Shown here piece by piece: positions 1 to 14,100 of a stretch of DNA of 64,000 nt (within the stretch, counting starts at the first letter, position 1; every line of letters begins with the position of its first letter). The stretch lies in NCBI RefSeq assembly GCF_004027225.2, contig NC_044277.2, positions 72,417,900-72,481,899 on the forward strand, given 5' to 3'. This stretch comes from Strigops habroptila. Taxonomy: Eukaryota > Chordata > Aves > Psittaciformes > Psittacidae. A model generated the notes under the pieces. It did no database searches and was not told the origin of the DNA. It worked only from the letters and a program-made list of their open reading frames with translations. The position numbers and the translations under genes are program-made.

Positions 1-344
1 CCATCAGTATAGTTTACTGATTGCAGGTTAATTATGTGTAGTTTCACATAAACAGTCAGAGAATCATGTTAGTGAAGGAAGACAACCTGGAACGTGCAAC
101 TGTACAAACAAAGGTGAGTGCCAATTTGGTCTTGATAGCAGGTGGCGTATCGATCGCCTTCACAAGTCCGCAACCGGTCCTGCTTCTGTTGAAGTGGTGT
201 TACAGGGGTAATGGTTTCAAACTCTTCTCAGCAGCACCACAAAACGTATCACTGACCATGAATGGTGGCTTGGGAGGTTGGATAGTCTTTAAAAAGAAGA
301 AAAAAAACCCAACCAAAACTCACTGTATATGTAGTACAGTGCTG

Positions 345-440
345 TGACATGTTGCCAAGGGGGATTGTGGAGTCTTCATCCTTGGAGGTTTTCAGGACTT
401 GGTTATACACAGCTGTGGCTGACCATATCTGGTGTTAGTA
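345..440 (+). mobile_element. CR1 LINE 3' fragment
   Basis: The string GGGGATTGTGGAGTCTTCAT, followed by CCTTGGAGGTTTTCAGGACT, TGGTTATACACAGCTGTGGC and TGACC, resembles the segment just before the 3' end of avian CR1, in sense orientation. The terminal repeats are missing. Boundaries are approximate. Confidence 0.65.
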
Positions 441-559
441 AATTGATAAACCATTTTGATCCACATTTGGTTACAGTGAAACACTGTAACATTTGGTTAC
501 AGTGTTTTTCTCTGGGGCAGTAAGACAAGGGTAGGGAATTTAGATCTGCAAAGAACAAC

Positions 560-1625
560 AGGTGAGAAGGAGGCAACCTATGGAGCTCTGCAATGGTCAG
601 CCTGGAATGGATTTCTGTATGAGAGGGACTGTGAAATTTGCTAATGAAATTAAGGTAGTGGGCAATGTCTATGAGGAAGGCTTGGGATTTTAGAAAGGAA
701 GTCAGCTGAGGAGTTGAGTAAAAGAACTTGGTTAAAATTTAGTAGTACAGAGCGCAAGATTATGGTTGGTCAGACAGACCAGTGACAAGAAATTCTGATA
801 CAAGTTGGAAGCCCATCAGATGGAGATGCAATGAGTTCAGGATTTTAATTAATTCTGTGAGCTTGATGACAACTCAGCTGGATGACAATAATCATCCATG
901 TGACGGCTCTTCAGGTAAGTATAAACCCCATTTATCTAAGTGAGTTCCAGTGAAGGAAAGCTACCCCATGCTTGCTGAGCATGACGTTAGTGGCTGGGAT
1001 TGTGTCAGTGTGTAACAATGTGTTAAGCTGCTATAATGTCATGATCTGTTTGAGCCCCACTTGCATGGGTAAGCTATTAAGGTTGTGTAGCTGTGAGCAA
1101 AGGAGCTGTCATTCTAGGATGTATGAAAACATACTTCTGTAAAATCAGTATTAATGCTATTGCATGACTCACTGATAAAATCTGGGAAGTGTGTTTGCAG
1201 TTTTGGTCAGCCAGAAGGTTGAACTGAAATAGACTACTAGAATGATTAGGGGAATGAAGAGCTCGTTTTCTGGGAAGAAACTAGAACATAGATTGCTGAG
1301 CATAATAAAGGCTGTGATAGCATTAAATATTAGGAAGAATGCTAGTGAGAGAAAGGAGCTATCTAAAAGTTAAAGGATGAGATTGACACAAGAAGAAGAA
1401 AACAAGAACCAGCCATGAATACTGGTTAAATGTAGAAACAATTTAAGCGGTGAGATTCAAAGCAGTGGAATTAATATAGTCAACAGAAATCTAACTCATT
1501 AAGAAAGCACTGGATCAGTACATTAAGAGGTACTGTATGATGATGGTTATGGGTACCTGTGGCATCAGCTGGCTGAATTTGATGACCCAGGAGATACTGG
1601 TTCCACTCTTCTGTTTCAATAACAT
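560..1625 (+). mobile_element. Ancient, highly diverged CR1 LINE copy
   Basis: Several strings line up in CR1 order on the plus strand: AAGTTGGAAGCCCATCAGAT near 804, GTTTGCAGTTTTGGTCAGCC near 1193, AGAATGATTAGGGGAATGAA near 1239, and a block ending near 1445 that reads like the CR1 ORF2 C-terminus and 3' UTR. All frames are broken. The part before 1080 is less certain. This looks like an old CR1 subfamily, not the recent type at 14277. Confidence 0.6.
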
Positions 1626-2061
1626 TAGTACCAATACTATTGACATCATTATTATGTTATTACATCATGTAAATCAACTTCAGTAGACTTCTTATTCTTT
1701 CTCTAATTCTTCCTGTGTTTAAATAGGAGGTTGGGTTGAGGAAAACGCAGGAATTATTCATACTAAATTTACTTAATCATTGTCTCTCGTATGTGTGAGC
1801 TTATGATATATGAAAGTAATGTAACACAGAGCCTTTTGTCTTTTATTCAAATGGAAAGTGGAGGCTAACAAATGTGGTTTTGTCTGAAGATGCAGGAACA
1901 AGTAATCAAATGATGTCATTTTCCCCACGCTATTTCAGTTTGCAGTGAAATACCAAAGTTAAATGATTACTGGCAAGGCTTTCACTGCTTCGCCATTTGT
2001 CTTCTCTATTTTGACCTTAAACAGCTGACAAGCTAATGGATTATATGTTATTTTTCTCTAG

Positions 2062-2181
2062 TTTTTCCTGGATAATGCTGTAAAAGCTTTTCCCTCAGTT
2101 CTTAATTCATCAAATGCAAGTTTTCCTAATTTGAGTAATCAGACACGGTGGTGTATACAAAACAACTGTTTTTTCCTACCG
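2062..2181 (+). CDS. ADCY2: ADCY2 exon: extracellular glycosylated loop
   Basis: A 40-codon exon in phase 0, from acceptor TTTTTCTCTAG to donor CCG|GTAAGT. It starts [10 protein letters not shown] and ends NNCFFLP, and it carries four N-x-S/T sequons (NSS, NAS, NLS, NQT). It joins directly to [10 protein letters not shown] of the next exon. This loop is expected on the cell exterior in the second membrane cassette. I see no convincing ADCY2 exon upstream of it in the window. Confidence 0.88.
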
Positions 2182-5100
2182 GTAAGTCCATTTTACATTT
2201 CTTTCTGTGTTTACAACAATTACACTAAATTGACTGTTGCTGGATCTGCTTGAAGTTAAACACCCACCAGTTTTTAAGACTGTAGCAAAAGCTTGGGTTT
2301 TTTTCAGTCACCTGCAACTGAATTTGAAGTAAGTGGGAAGTGAGAGGAGGTTAGTACTTCTGAAAATAGAAGGTTTAATGAGTGTCTCATTAAAAAGCAG
2401 GAAACAGTACGATAACTAGGAAGCCTAGCTCACCCATGCCAACAAATGGGTGTTACAAGATAACAGGGGAACACACAGTGAGTGCAAAGCAGACTGTGCA
2501 CTGAAAGCCAGGTCAGTCCACAAACGGGTTTTACAAGGACTAGTGGTAGACCTGAAAATATTCACTGATTTTATCATTGTCCTGACAGTAAATGTGAAAT
2601 CTGTGATCATCACACTTTTGTCATTGCATATTTGATTAAGAGGTGGGGTGAGAGGGGGAGAAATACAACACTCATGTACCACTGCATAGACTGTTGAAAA
2701 GATCCGAACTCATTTGAAAATGTTTCAGTGTAAACAAAAGCACAGCAGCACATGCAAGAAGAGGTGCAAGGACATTGCTGAAAAAAAATGTGATCTGTAT
2801 GCTAGAGAGCAATGATTCTTAATGGGATTACAAAAGACCTGCACTTAAACATAACAAGCTGTATATTGTGCCAAAACAGGTCAACAGTCTTTGGCTGAAT
2901 AAGCAGGAGGCAGTAAGAGAAGACGGGAGATTATTTTCTCTCTATGCAGAATTGATGAAACCAGTACTAGAATGGCGTGTGCTGATTTCTACACAATGTG
3001 TTTTACATAAAACAGCTATTCACTATGTCAGGCTAAACAATCCTTAGGCAAAAGCAAAATGTTAGTTATATATAGACCTATCCTGGAACAAACAGTTGCA
3101 GTAACTGCAGCACTTACCAATTTTCAGCATCTGCCTGGTAAAGTTACAGCAGAGAATGAGTTCATTTCTCATTATCAAATTTAGCTAACTAAATGCCACC
3201 AACTACCGAAAGGTGCCTGCATCGTCTTTTGTCTTTGATAAATTGGCACAAAAAATGCGTTAAAATGTCACTTCTGATAATAATAAATGAAAAAGTTATG
3301 TTGACTAAAGTTTTTAAAAACTTTTTCCCTAACCTTTTTTATTAAACATCTCTCAAATACACATAATTTTCATCTTGCACAACTGCACAACTTCTAGCTT
3401 GAAAAAGCTATGAATTCCTTTTGAGTTACTAGTTTTGATCTTAAATTAAAAAAAAAAAAATAAATCCAGAATTATTCTCTCTTTACTGAATGAGATATTG
3501 AATACTTAAGCTGCAAAGTTTGTTTCATTAAATTAAAAATTCAATCTTTTGAATCTGTGTATTAGCTTTAAGCTTTATTCATGTAGATAAACTTTCTGTG
3601 ATTTTTGATAATGGACCTGACAGATCTATTGACTATGTCATCTAAAATGAATGAATAAGAGATTTTTTAATTCTTTCAGCCCCAACAGAATTCAGTTCAT
3701 CTTAAAGCAAACTAATTTATTCTCTCCATAATGCAGGCCCCAAAATAACTTTTCTGAGTTGTGTTGTTTGTCTTCTTGCTTAGCAAAGATTACACAGTAA
3801 GTTATAAGGTCTTTTCTTGTGTTTAGCTTTGTTTAGTTTTGTTTAGTTTTGCTATGATGCTTCTGTTGTTTCCATATAATAGAAGGTAGGCCTGGGAGAT
3901 TTCAAGTCATGCATGTCTGTTCCTGTGATAAACTACAGTCTGGTATCGGTGCTGCCACCTCCACATGTTAAATAAAGTCATAATCCTGACTTCTGTAAGA
4001 TGCAGTTTTGGAATACACTTTATTTGGCTAGGGATTTCCAAAATTACTTTGTTCTCAAGTTTTTCTTCACAGACATATTGAGTAGAATCCCTTTTTACTT
4101 TAGTAAAGATTTTTATAACCACAGAACTGTAGGTCTTAAATTTTCAAAGAGACCAAATGCACTGGGCTGGATCCTAAGGGTGTAGGTGTGCTGTGCAAGG
4201 CACAGGGCCTGTGATCCTGGTAAGAAAGGCACTTGGCTTCTGTAAGGTATTGGTTAAAATACCATTTACTGTAGCTAGCACAAGGAATAAAAAGAGGACA
4301 GATAGAGTTATATCCCTTCAGATACTGGGAGCCCTGAATTGTGCAGCACCAGACAGTTCTGCAGTCAGGAATAGCATGAGGTGCAGATCCCATCTGTGGA
4401 GATGTTACCCAACATTTTCCTCTTTTGAGCTCTTACAGGATTTTCTTAGAAGGAGACATTTCTATTTGTCATTTCTGCTGTCAGACAAAAAACATCTTGA
4501 ACTTGCTGTACTAGATAGAGGCCACAGAGGTGGCATAACTGCTGCTTCCAAGTGGGAGCTGCCTATAGGCTCCTTGGTTTGCAGTAAGTTGGCTGAGCTG
4601 GCTGAGGTTGTCCTGCAGCCGAGCAATATGCAGAGCACAGCATGGGTGGGCACCTGCTCAGCTTCGCTGCTGTGTGGGTTGCTAACACTTCACTGTGCAA
4701 CGATCTTCCAGTCAGAGTCGCTGCAAAGGATAGGTATCACTGCAACTCTCTGCCCTGGAGAAAGCCTCAATGCCTATGATGTAGTCTGAGCACATTTCTT
4801 TTTTCAGTAGGTTGTACAGAGGTGTAGGATAACATGGGCCTTCACTAAGAAACAAGCCCAGTATACCTGCACACAAAAACTGTAATTTTTTCCCAGCTGG
4901 GCATTAATTCCTCTATAGGAATGTTCACGCTTATTTGATGAACAGAGAGCAGAACGCTTGGCCCAGGAGACAGGCTGCCATTTGTTTGACAGCTTGTAAT
5001 CTTTGTACTTCAACAAAGATCAGAGCTCTCATCCTATACATAGGACCACCAGTCCTTATTTTCTGTATGGTTATTTTGACTGTTCCTTCACCAAATCGTT

Positions 5101-8100
5101 ATGTTTTCCACTGTCTTGCCTGCTTTGTAACTGCACACATCCTTCTACGATGCTAGCTAGAATGCCAGTTACCTTTATTCCTCTACAGTGTGAGACCTCC
5201 TGTGGAATGCAGCCATCAGAGAAGTTTTATTTTTGGTGATTCTGAACAGTAGCTCTTTCCATTTCTTGTTTCAAGCAGATCTGCAAGCAAATTGCACTAA
5301 CAGCAGAGATTGAGGTAGCAGATCAATTCTGTCTGATGGGTGCTGTGAAAATTATTCTTTTTAGTGATCCTCCAACGTTAGTATACAGTGAATCAAGTTC
5401 TGTCAAGAAGTGCTGCCATCAACAAGTCAACAGTAGTCTGAAATAGCGTATCTAGAAATAGAAAGCTTTGTAGTTCCAGAAAATATAACTTCCTTACAAG
5501 GTGCAGGACTGTAATTTTGAGGAATCGTCTTTGGCAAAGGACCTGCATGTTAAGGACTAAGATAACAATTCTAGTGAGAATGTATTATTCCTGTTTAGCA
5601 TTAATATTGATGCCCTAATAAATTTCCAGAAAGTATGCAGAGAAGGTATTTTTCCAGGAATTTAACTTCAACCATGTGTATTTTTGTTGATATATATGAC
5701 ATAGGAAAGAAAAGGCCTTTTTTTAGCAACTTAATGTGTTCTTATGTAGTCGTAACTCAATAGGATTGATTGGACAGAAGGATTTTTATATTTATTATGC
5801 ATAGGCCATGTTATTAATTTTTTATTTTTCATATCTTAACTGTATTTCTAGAGTTTGTAAAATTGTGTATCTGTGAGGTTTGTAACAACTCTTTATTGCA
5901 TCAGTTTACAAATACTGCAAATACAGGCAATGAAATTGTTGTTTTCAGATCTTTGGACATTTCACCTTGAATCTTATGCTAGTGATACACACAGGGTAGT
6001 TACTGGACTCAAGCATGAGTAAAAACCGTATAGTGGTACAGGAATAAATCTTTTGTCAGTCTGCTGGCAGTGAGCTCTGAAGTTAGGCTTCAACACCAGC
6101 AGTGGTGTTCCATGAATAGGCACACCTCACTAGTGCAGATGAGTAAACCAGAAGTGACAAAGGGTGAAAATTAGGAGCATAGTCTGGTTTCTGGTGAGGT
6201 TTGGGTGAATTGGAGCCTAGTAAGAAAAATGGTCTATTTTATGAAATACCAATGTGTGGTTGTTGTTGACTGTCTGTAAACCATAATGTCCCAGGTTGTA
6301 AAGGATTTCATGTTTAAGTGGTCAGTCAATAATATGTTTTTTTTATACTCTATTATGCATAATGTCCTACTCAAGAGTCAAATTCTAAATATTTTCCATT
6401 TGATTTTTCTTTGTCAGTATTTTATATACAGCTGCATATTAGGGCTCATTTCCTGTTCTGTTTTCCTGAGGATTAATTATGAGTTAAAAATGGTGATAAT
6501 GTTGATTGCATTGGTGGGCTACAATGTTATCCTTCTGCACACTCATGGGCTCATGCTGGATGACTACAGCAAATTTATGTATGCAATGGCACCTCTTAGA
6601 AGGTAGGTGGATAACTCCAGTCCTTCTGAAATTAACTGAAATTAAATGCTACCTATGGCAGTTCTTAGTCATGGAACAGATTTTTTTTCTATGTGTTCAG
6701 CTATATAATCTGCAAGTCATAATTTAAGAACATTGTCATGCTGCAGTTAATATATGATTTAATGTCACACCTCAGAGCATTAGAATAAAATAAACAAGTC
6801 TGGGCATATGCTATAGGAAATAGACTATGGTTAATTTGCATTTTTTTAATAAAGGACATTAGGAAGAAGTCATCATTAAGGTTGTTAAGGCCTAAGGCTA
6901 AATATAATTAAGACTGTTAAAGCACATTTGCTGCAAGCCAAAGAAAATCAACTTCCTCAAACTAGTACATTGTCTTAAAGCTTTACAGATTCAGTCTTAG
7001 CTATTGGAAAAAATAGTAAACCAACAATTTGGAATTTTTCATGTGCTCATGAATTTGTATGTTAATTTTTCAGTGAGACTGCTGAAATCTTTGTTATAGG
7101 TTATAATATGTAGGACCAAAATTATGACTCTAATTCTAAGTATTGCTCTGTAAAGTAACTTTTGGACACCTGTAATTTCTACCTCACTTTCAAAACAAAG
7201 AAGTGATTCTCCTCTACGTAGGCTGAGTGTGCACTGCATATTCCACAACAGAAAAACTGAATGTTCAGAACAGAGTTTCAGTATCCTTTTTGCTGTGCTG
7301 TAAGCTGCTCGAGATCTTTAGGACATTAAGACAAGCATGGAAAAGGATCTGAATTTTTAAAAAGTGTGTTTTCTTTGCACTTAAATCTAAAGGTTAAATG
7401 AACAAACCCAGGTCCTTTTTTCCATTGCATTAGAGGAATGGATATCTCTGTGATGGGATGGAGAACCATGGGGCAGGTTAGATTGAGCATTTGTTTCTGG
7501 CAGCCCTGATTTTGCCAGGCAAGCTGTGTGTCTGTTGGTATTTTCTTTCCTAAATCTCTCACCAAGGTTCTTCTTTCAGTGGCATCAGAAGGAGAGTGCT
7601 TATGAAAATTGTTCCCCATCACTTCTAGTGTCTTTTCCCAAAGCAGAGCTTTTAATAAACTCTGTACAAGATCTAGTTTGTGCCTCCTGTAATTCTGAGG
7701 TGAAAAGATATCTTGGGACTTAGGTGCTTTATTTTCTGTTTCTTTACATTCATTAGATACGTCAAGCTCTCCGTTATGGAAGTAGTGTTAATACATTAAA
7801 AAAATCTCTTTTTAATCTGCCTGTATAGAATAAGCACCAAATGCTCTCCATTTGTAAGCAAACAAGGATATTATTTTTAATAAATCCTCATCTTATTACC
7901 AGGTTTCACATTGTAGGCACATTTGCACAAAATGCAGTAGAAGTAATTATAGCTACGTAATGGAATTAATAATATTTAATCAAATAATAAAGCATATCGT
8001 ATTTAAATGGTCTTAGTTTACATACCAGAAAGTAGTATAAATTGTGGTCTTGTTCTTGTATTGAAGTAATTTTGTTTTAACTTTTGAGCAGCTTGCTTTA

Positions 8101-11100
8101 CTTACGTTTTTATTTTATAGGCCAGGAATACTGAAAGACCTGAAGACAATGGGCTCAATTTCTTTGTTTATATTCTTCATCACATTACTGGTTTTGGGCA
8201 GACAGGTAAGATGCACACCTCTCTTCATTTCCATCAGTGGACACAATGCCAGCCTCCACATGCAGCCTGCTACCTTCTCAAGCATTTTTTAGATTTTCTG
8301 ACAAACACCTTTATTCTGTTCTGCCCCACACCCTTGCAAAGAAGTGTCACAGCATCTAAAAAGCTATTTTCTTTATTACCTTCCAGTATGCTCTTAAAAC
8401 TCACCAATAACTGTCATTGAGACTATAGATGTTATGCTGATAGTGTGCTGTGACTATTGCTTGTCATGCTGACCAATATTGTCTCATAGCTTCCTAGTGT
8501 GCTCCCATCTGTCTGCATCCATCTGCTGTCTCCCTAGTTGCTTAATTACAAGCTATTTTCTTCACAGTTATTACAATTTGATGCAGACACAGAAACAATG
8601 TAGCATGCAAACAGAAGTGTGCCACATACTGAGGCCACAGTTGCACTGAAACTATGACCCAACAGGAAACTACTCTTTTTATTACCCAGTTGTGCTTTTT
8701 CAGTACCAATGTGATATCAATAGTCTTAGTTTCTATGAAGCTGAGGGCAGGTGCAAGGGCAATTCCTTATATAAATCCTCTGGTCTATCCATGATCCATA
8801 GTTAAAACTGCACCTCCAGCCCTCTGAGGCAGGAATGATGCAGTGCACAAGACAGGGCTCTGAGATGGAAGAAGCAATCCACGTGGGATCTCATGAACAG
8901 CCTGTACCCCCATAGCCTGCAGCCTTGGGAAGGATCTTATCCCAGACTGTCTTTAGATCACTCATTTACATTACAATTCCTCGAAATATAATGACTGTCA
9001 TTTAAATTGACAGGCAGGCTTTGCAGATTACTAGACAAAAAATTCTTACCTGGCGGCTTCTCCAGTAGAAGATCCAAAGATTTGCTGTAGTGGAGAACAT
9101 CCTGCTTAAGTTAGAAATAACATTCTTCATCTGCCTTGCTGCCAGCACAGTATGAGTTTGCTCATTTGATGATGGTAGCAGAATGGGGCTTGAACACAGC
9201 TACTTCCACTTGGAAAGCAGGATAAATACTTCATTGCACCAGTTGACAACCTGTAGTCCCTGTCAACCAAGGTGTCAGATGGAGGCAGTGGGTGCAACAC
9301 CAAGGGAAAAAGGAGAGAAGGAATGTCATCTTCACTGACCAAGGAGAGTGTTTGTTTGTGGCTTCAGTCACATCAACAAGAAAGTTTGTTTTGCATACAA
9401 CAGTGTGCAGGTGTTGTTCCCTGTCACACCAACTATAAAATGATTTTGTAATGGAAAAAGTCTTTGTTTTCAGAGCTATAGGTCCAGGACCCTTGTCATG
9501 ATACCATTTGTTTGTGGCTCTTCAGTCTTTTGCCTTTGATTTTTCTGCTAATTTATTCTCCCTTAAGGAGAAATAACCTCTGTGTTTTCAAACACTCTTC
9601 AAGCAAAGTCTAAATGATAACTAGAAAATGTTATGAACTAATTTTAATACCTACCTGGCATAAGACTGGCCATTTTAAGTTACTCCTAATAATACTGACT
9701 GGTAGCAAATGCTTGGGGAGAGAATAGCGGAGGAAGTGAACCTGTGTAGAGTGACCCCTCCAGGGACATATGCTTCCCACCTTCTGCCAATTGGCATTTC
9801 TGTGGCAATTTTTAATAGCTATTGGCTGCTCTGCTTTCTGTTACACTGTTACACTGATCCATTGTTAACCTTTTTTATCTTCTTGGTCTTCCCAACACTT
9901 TCTCATAATGAATTTCATAACTTGATAAAATGTCCTGTGGAAGTGTCTATCATCTTGTTGCTGTTATACTTCCTGCTTGCTACTTTCATTGAGTGGCACT
10001 TGCAGAACACTGTCAAGCCATCTTGGCAGTGTAAGCAAAGTTCTTCCTTACCCTTCTTCCACAGAGAAGTAATACAAGTAATTTCTCTGTTTGCTATTGA
10101 CTTTTTCTAATTTGCAGGTAATACCGTGTCTCTTCTTTTAATATCTCATTATTTTAACAATGCTAAAGATAACAGCTGCTTATGAAAATGGTGGTCTTTC
10201 CATTTCCATTAAGCTGGCATTGGTACTCCTCTGTCCCCGGAGCAGATAACCAGAAAGTTCATCTAAACCAAAGAATGCTTTCCTACAAGCCTTTTTTTGT
10301 GAACCTGCTACCACTGGTCAGAGATATGCCTGTTCTGGTGTAAAAGCAGGAGGGGGGATGTGTGTCTCCGGTTGAATGGGAATGAAGAGACAGAGCTAGT
10401 ATGTCATTACATGTTTTATAAGCCAACTTAATTCTCAGGTTCAACTAATACTTTTAGCTGCACAACTAGCATCCCTACCAAAAGAAGTAGGCCTTCCCTC
10501 AGCTACTCATTGTTCTATCACCTCATTTGTACTGGCACAGATTTTTACTGTAGGGTAAAAATCTGCGTTAAAAGTTAACTGTGGAAAAATGGTTGGGTTT
10601 CTGCCAGATCTATTTCCTGATCTGGTTTTACGGTGTGGCTGCAGCAATGCTTGTGACAAAAGAATGAGCACAGAATGGGAGTGAACAGCCAGATGTGAGG
10701 TGCAGAAAGTAGAACTGCTCTTTTTTTTTTTTTTTTTTTATGGTCATGCCAACACTGATCCCTGACACTGAGATCAAGTGATGCATTTCATTTTGCATGC
10801 ATGCCATTACAGTTATTTGAAGATAGTATGGCAGCAGGCAGACAATATGTTGAGAATGGCAACTCTTGCGCCCTGCTCAGGCATTGCCCAGCAGAATGCA
10901 GATTGGTATGGGCTAGACTGTGTAAGGAGTATGCTCACGTGTAAACACTATTGAGCATTAAATCTCCCGTATGGCCCAGTTTGCATTACCAGTATCAGCA
11001 TAGCCTGTGAATTCCTTTCTTACCAGTAACTAAAATTACAAATATCCCATTACTCTGAAGGCTAGGTGAATGTTTTTGGTTTTTTCCATGATTGATTATA

Positions 11101-14100
11101 TTGTGTTTATCCACACTGAACTTCGTTGGCTGTTTTAGTGCCCAGATGTTTATAGCAACTTCCCTCAGCAATGAAAACTGTTTATTTGTAGTCTCTGTTC
11201 TGCTTTTTACTAAGCTTTTATTCTGTGAGAGGTTCCTTCTCTTCTTAGATAATGTAGTCTTTTCAAGAGCCTCTTACGAAAGAATGCAATGAAAACTTAC
11301 TTCCAATGTCACTCCTATTCACCTGCCCATTGACTTCTTCATAACAGATGGAGGCATGTTTACAGAAGAGATGTCAGCTCTTCCCCATTGTATCAACTTT
11401 AGCAACTATGACTAAATAGCTCTTTTCCTTAGCCTTTTTTTTTTTTTTTTCCCAAAGTACCTTGCTCTATTTTTCCCAGGGCCAGCACAGTTCTTTTCCA
11501 AAGATTTGCATTATATCCTTACCATTTGTCATTTCACTAATGTTGTGGCTGTTTTGAATTAGCTGGCTCTCCACCATGAGTTTCAGACCAGCAGCTTCTC
11601 ATTTTGGTTACTTTTGAGCTGATGACTTCTGGCTGATCAATTTATTAATGTGTTCTAAGGCATCTTCTGCTGATGCTTCAAGTTGAGATACTTTCTCAGA
11701 CTTGCTATCTGCAAATAATGGCTGTGAGGTGGAATCTCCTTAGCTCCCTCACTTGAATGAAAACCTAGGCTTAATTTCTATGATCTTACCTGCTTTAGTG
11801 CTGCCTTTGCTGCCCCTTTGCTGAATGCCATAGCATTCAACTTCCCTGACTGTAGACACCTATCTTTACTTTCTATGTGACATTCTTTCAGTGAGGAGAA
11901 TTAGTTCATTGCCTTACTTAGGCAAATATTGAAAACAGACCCCGGTGAGTGTCTCACTAGAATTTAAAAATATAGATAAATCCATCTCTATGCAGTCAAT
12001 GAGACATGAATCAGTTCCTGTTGCACTTAACTACTTTTGCCCAAGAAGTTACCACTGATTGGAACCTGTGGGTAGCCTTATACCTTGCATGGTAGTCTCT
12101 TGTCCTGGCAGAAGCCAATTAATCTGTGGTCCCTGGAGGAATGCAGTGTCCTTCATGCCTCGTTGGCCGTTCCACTATGTTCACCTGCTGGGAAGTGGTG
12201 TCAAATAAAGCAGCATAAGGTGAGGAAGGAAAATTTTGTATCTCAAGGATATTGTGCCTGCAGGGCCATTCCGAGGTACTTTCATTCTGATATCTTGAAA
12301 AAGTTCTGGAGGTAACATGTAAAGTAGGAAACAGTCTTGGTTTTCATATGACTGTAAGGCTACAGAGATTAAACAGGATCTTTGATGGCCTTTATACTAA
12401 ATTGGATAGATCATGCAAACAAAACAAAAAAAAAAACCAACCACAAACAGAATTTTAAGTAAGTTTTAATAAGGTACTGTAGGGGTTTTCTTGTTTAAAA
12501 GCCTGAATAGACATTTTGAAATATGGTATGTTGACTTTTTTAACTTCAAAACAAATTTTAGAATACATTCTGCTTGATTATTTCTGAGTTCTCTTTGCCA
12601 TTTTTTGTGGCAGCCTACATTTCATGTAATAAATAAAAAAGCAGAAAATAAATTATCTGTTTAATGTTAGCTCTTAAAAAAGAAACATATCCTTTTGAAG
12701 ACTTCAGCTTATCCAGGACCCTTTCTTTTCAATACAAAGTTGGTACAATAGATACCTAATTTCAGCAGGCATCCAGTTTACTTTTTTCTATTTATGCAAG
12801 TAATTTTGACATCCCAGATTTTGATTGGATTTTTTTTCTGCATGAATACAGGTGGTAGCAGTTGAATTTGTCATCTATGTGGGGAACTTTGATGTATAAA
12901 TATGTAATATACATATAAAGCTGACATTCTAAAAACGTGACTGCATGTATTTTGCATCATGTAGTGAGTTTTGAAAAAAAAGCTCTTCATGACCTCCATT
13001 CTTATACAAGGGATAACTGCCATTTGATACAGGAATGATGCCAGAGAACAATAAAATCCTATTTCCAAGTTCCCACAGAAGCCTGTTCTCAGGTTCTCTG
13101 ATCCTTCATGTTTGTCTTTGCACGCATTTAATTCTCTGCCCACTCTTCATTTGCTTACAATCTTCAAATATCCTTTACTTGTAATTACTTGAAAATATCC
13201 AACTTGTTTGCTTATTTGATATCTCAAGTCCAGATTTCTGGGATGCATCATGATCCTTTCTAAGGTGTGAAGTCTCATTTTACTTTCAGAAGAATGTTAT
13301 CTTTATGTCAGAAGAGCCAAAATATTTCTTTTGCAGTGCATCTGAGGTCTACATTCTGTCCTTACTAGGATGTGTATCAGCACAAAAGAATTTGTCAATA
13401 AGGATTTCATGGTATGGATGACCTCTTCTGTTTTCATAGTTAATAGAACCCAGCCTTTATCAAGGCAAGCGATTTAAAGGCAACCTAAGTGTACTATGTT
13501 TTCATCTTGCAAGTTTTTGGTGGATACATTCTTTTGCTTCACCAATTTTTACCTTCATTGCTTTTTAAAAGCTTGCCAAATCATTTTGATACCATCTCGT
13601 TTCAACTTTCTACTCTATATTTGGCTGTGATCTCAACAAAACATGTATGAATCATTCTGAGCTGTGACAGCCACTGTCCAACCAGGACTACTCTCATTTT
13701 TTATGTGAATGCTTACTGACTGCTGTTAATACTAGCTAGCATTTTTAGATTTTTCCATAATGAGACTGTCATCATAATCATGTTCTCCTGGTTAATAACA
13801 TAGTCTTCACTGAGGCTGCATGATAGTGTTAAACCATTGAACCACATTGAAATAGCTCTTGATTTATATCAGTTGAAATGAGATAGTCAGGCCAGTGGAA
13901 GCTTTGCTGTAATAACAATGCCATAGATTTTTTGATAAACCATTAACAATATTGAAAAGAAGTAGTGAGATGCAGAAATGCATTTTAACTCATTTTTCAA
14001 CACAATTTTAATGAAACCAGACCTCAAAAAATACTGACATTCCAAGAATATTTTACATTTCCATGTAGTTCCAGTTATTTTTATTGCTGGGACATAAAAA

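Larger units (their letters stand above)
1..2061 (+). other. ADCY2 intron, largely old CR1 sequence
   Basis: Intronic sequence upstream of the first visible ADCY2 exon. It holds a CR1 3' fragment (about 345-440), a short direct/inverted repeat cluster (463-504) and a diverged CR1 copy (about 560-1625). A 93-codon open frame at 66-347 has no recognisable product. Confidence 0.8.

Noticed and set aside
66-113. Possible ADCY2 exon ending ERATVQTK before GTGAGT
   Set aside because: The donor is good, but there is no credible acceptor or similarity to a type 2 cyclase segment that should precede FFLDNAV.
4193-4789. 198-codon plus-strand frame in an ADCY2 intron
   Set aside because: Long for an intron, but it has no recognisable domain, signal or splice context, and overlapping frames exist on the other strand. 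Likely chance or decayed repeat.
9709-10110. Hydrophobic 133-codon frame in an ADCY2 intron
   Set aside because: T-rich DNA gives Leu/Phe-rich frames by chance; the pattern does not match a cyclase membrane cassette and breaks known exon order.
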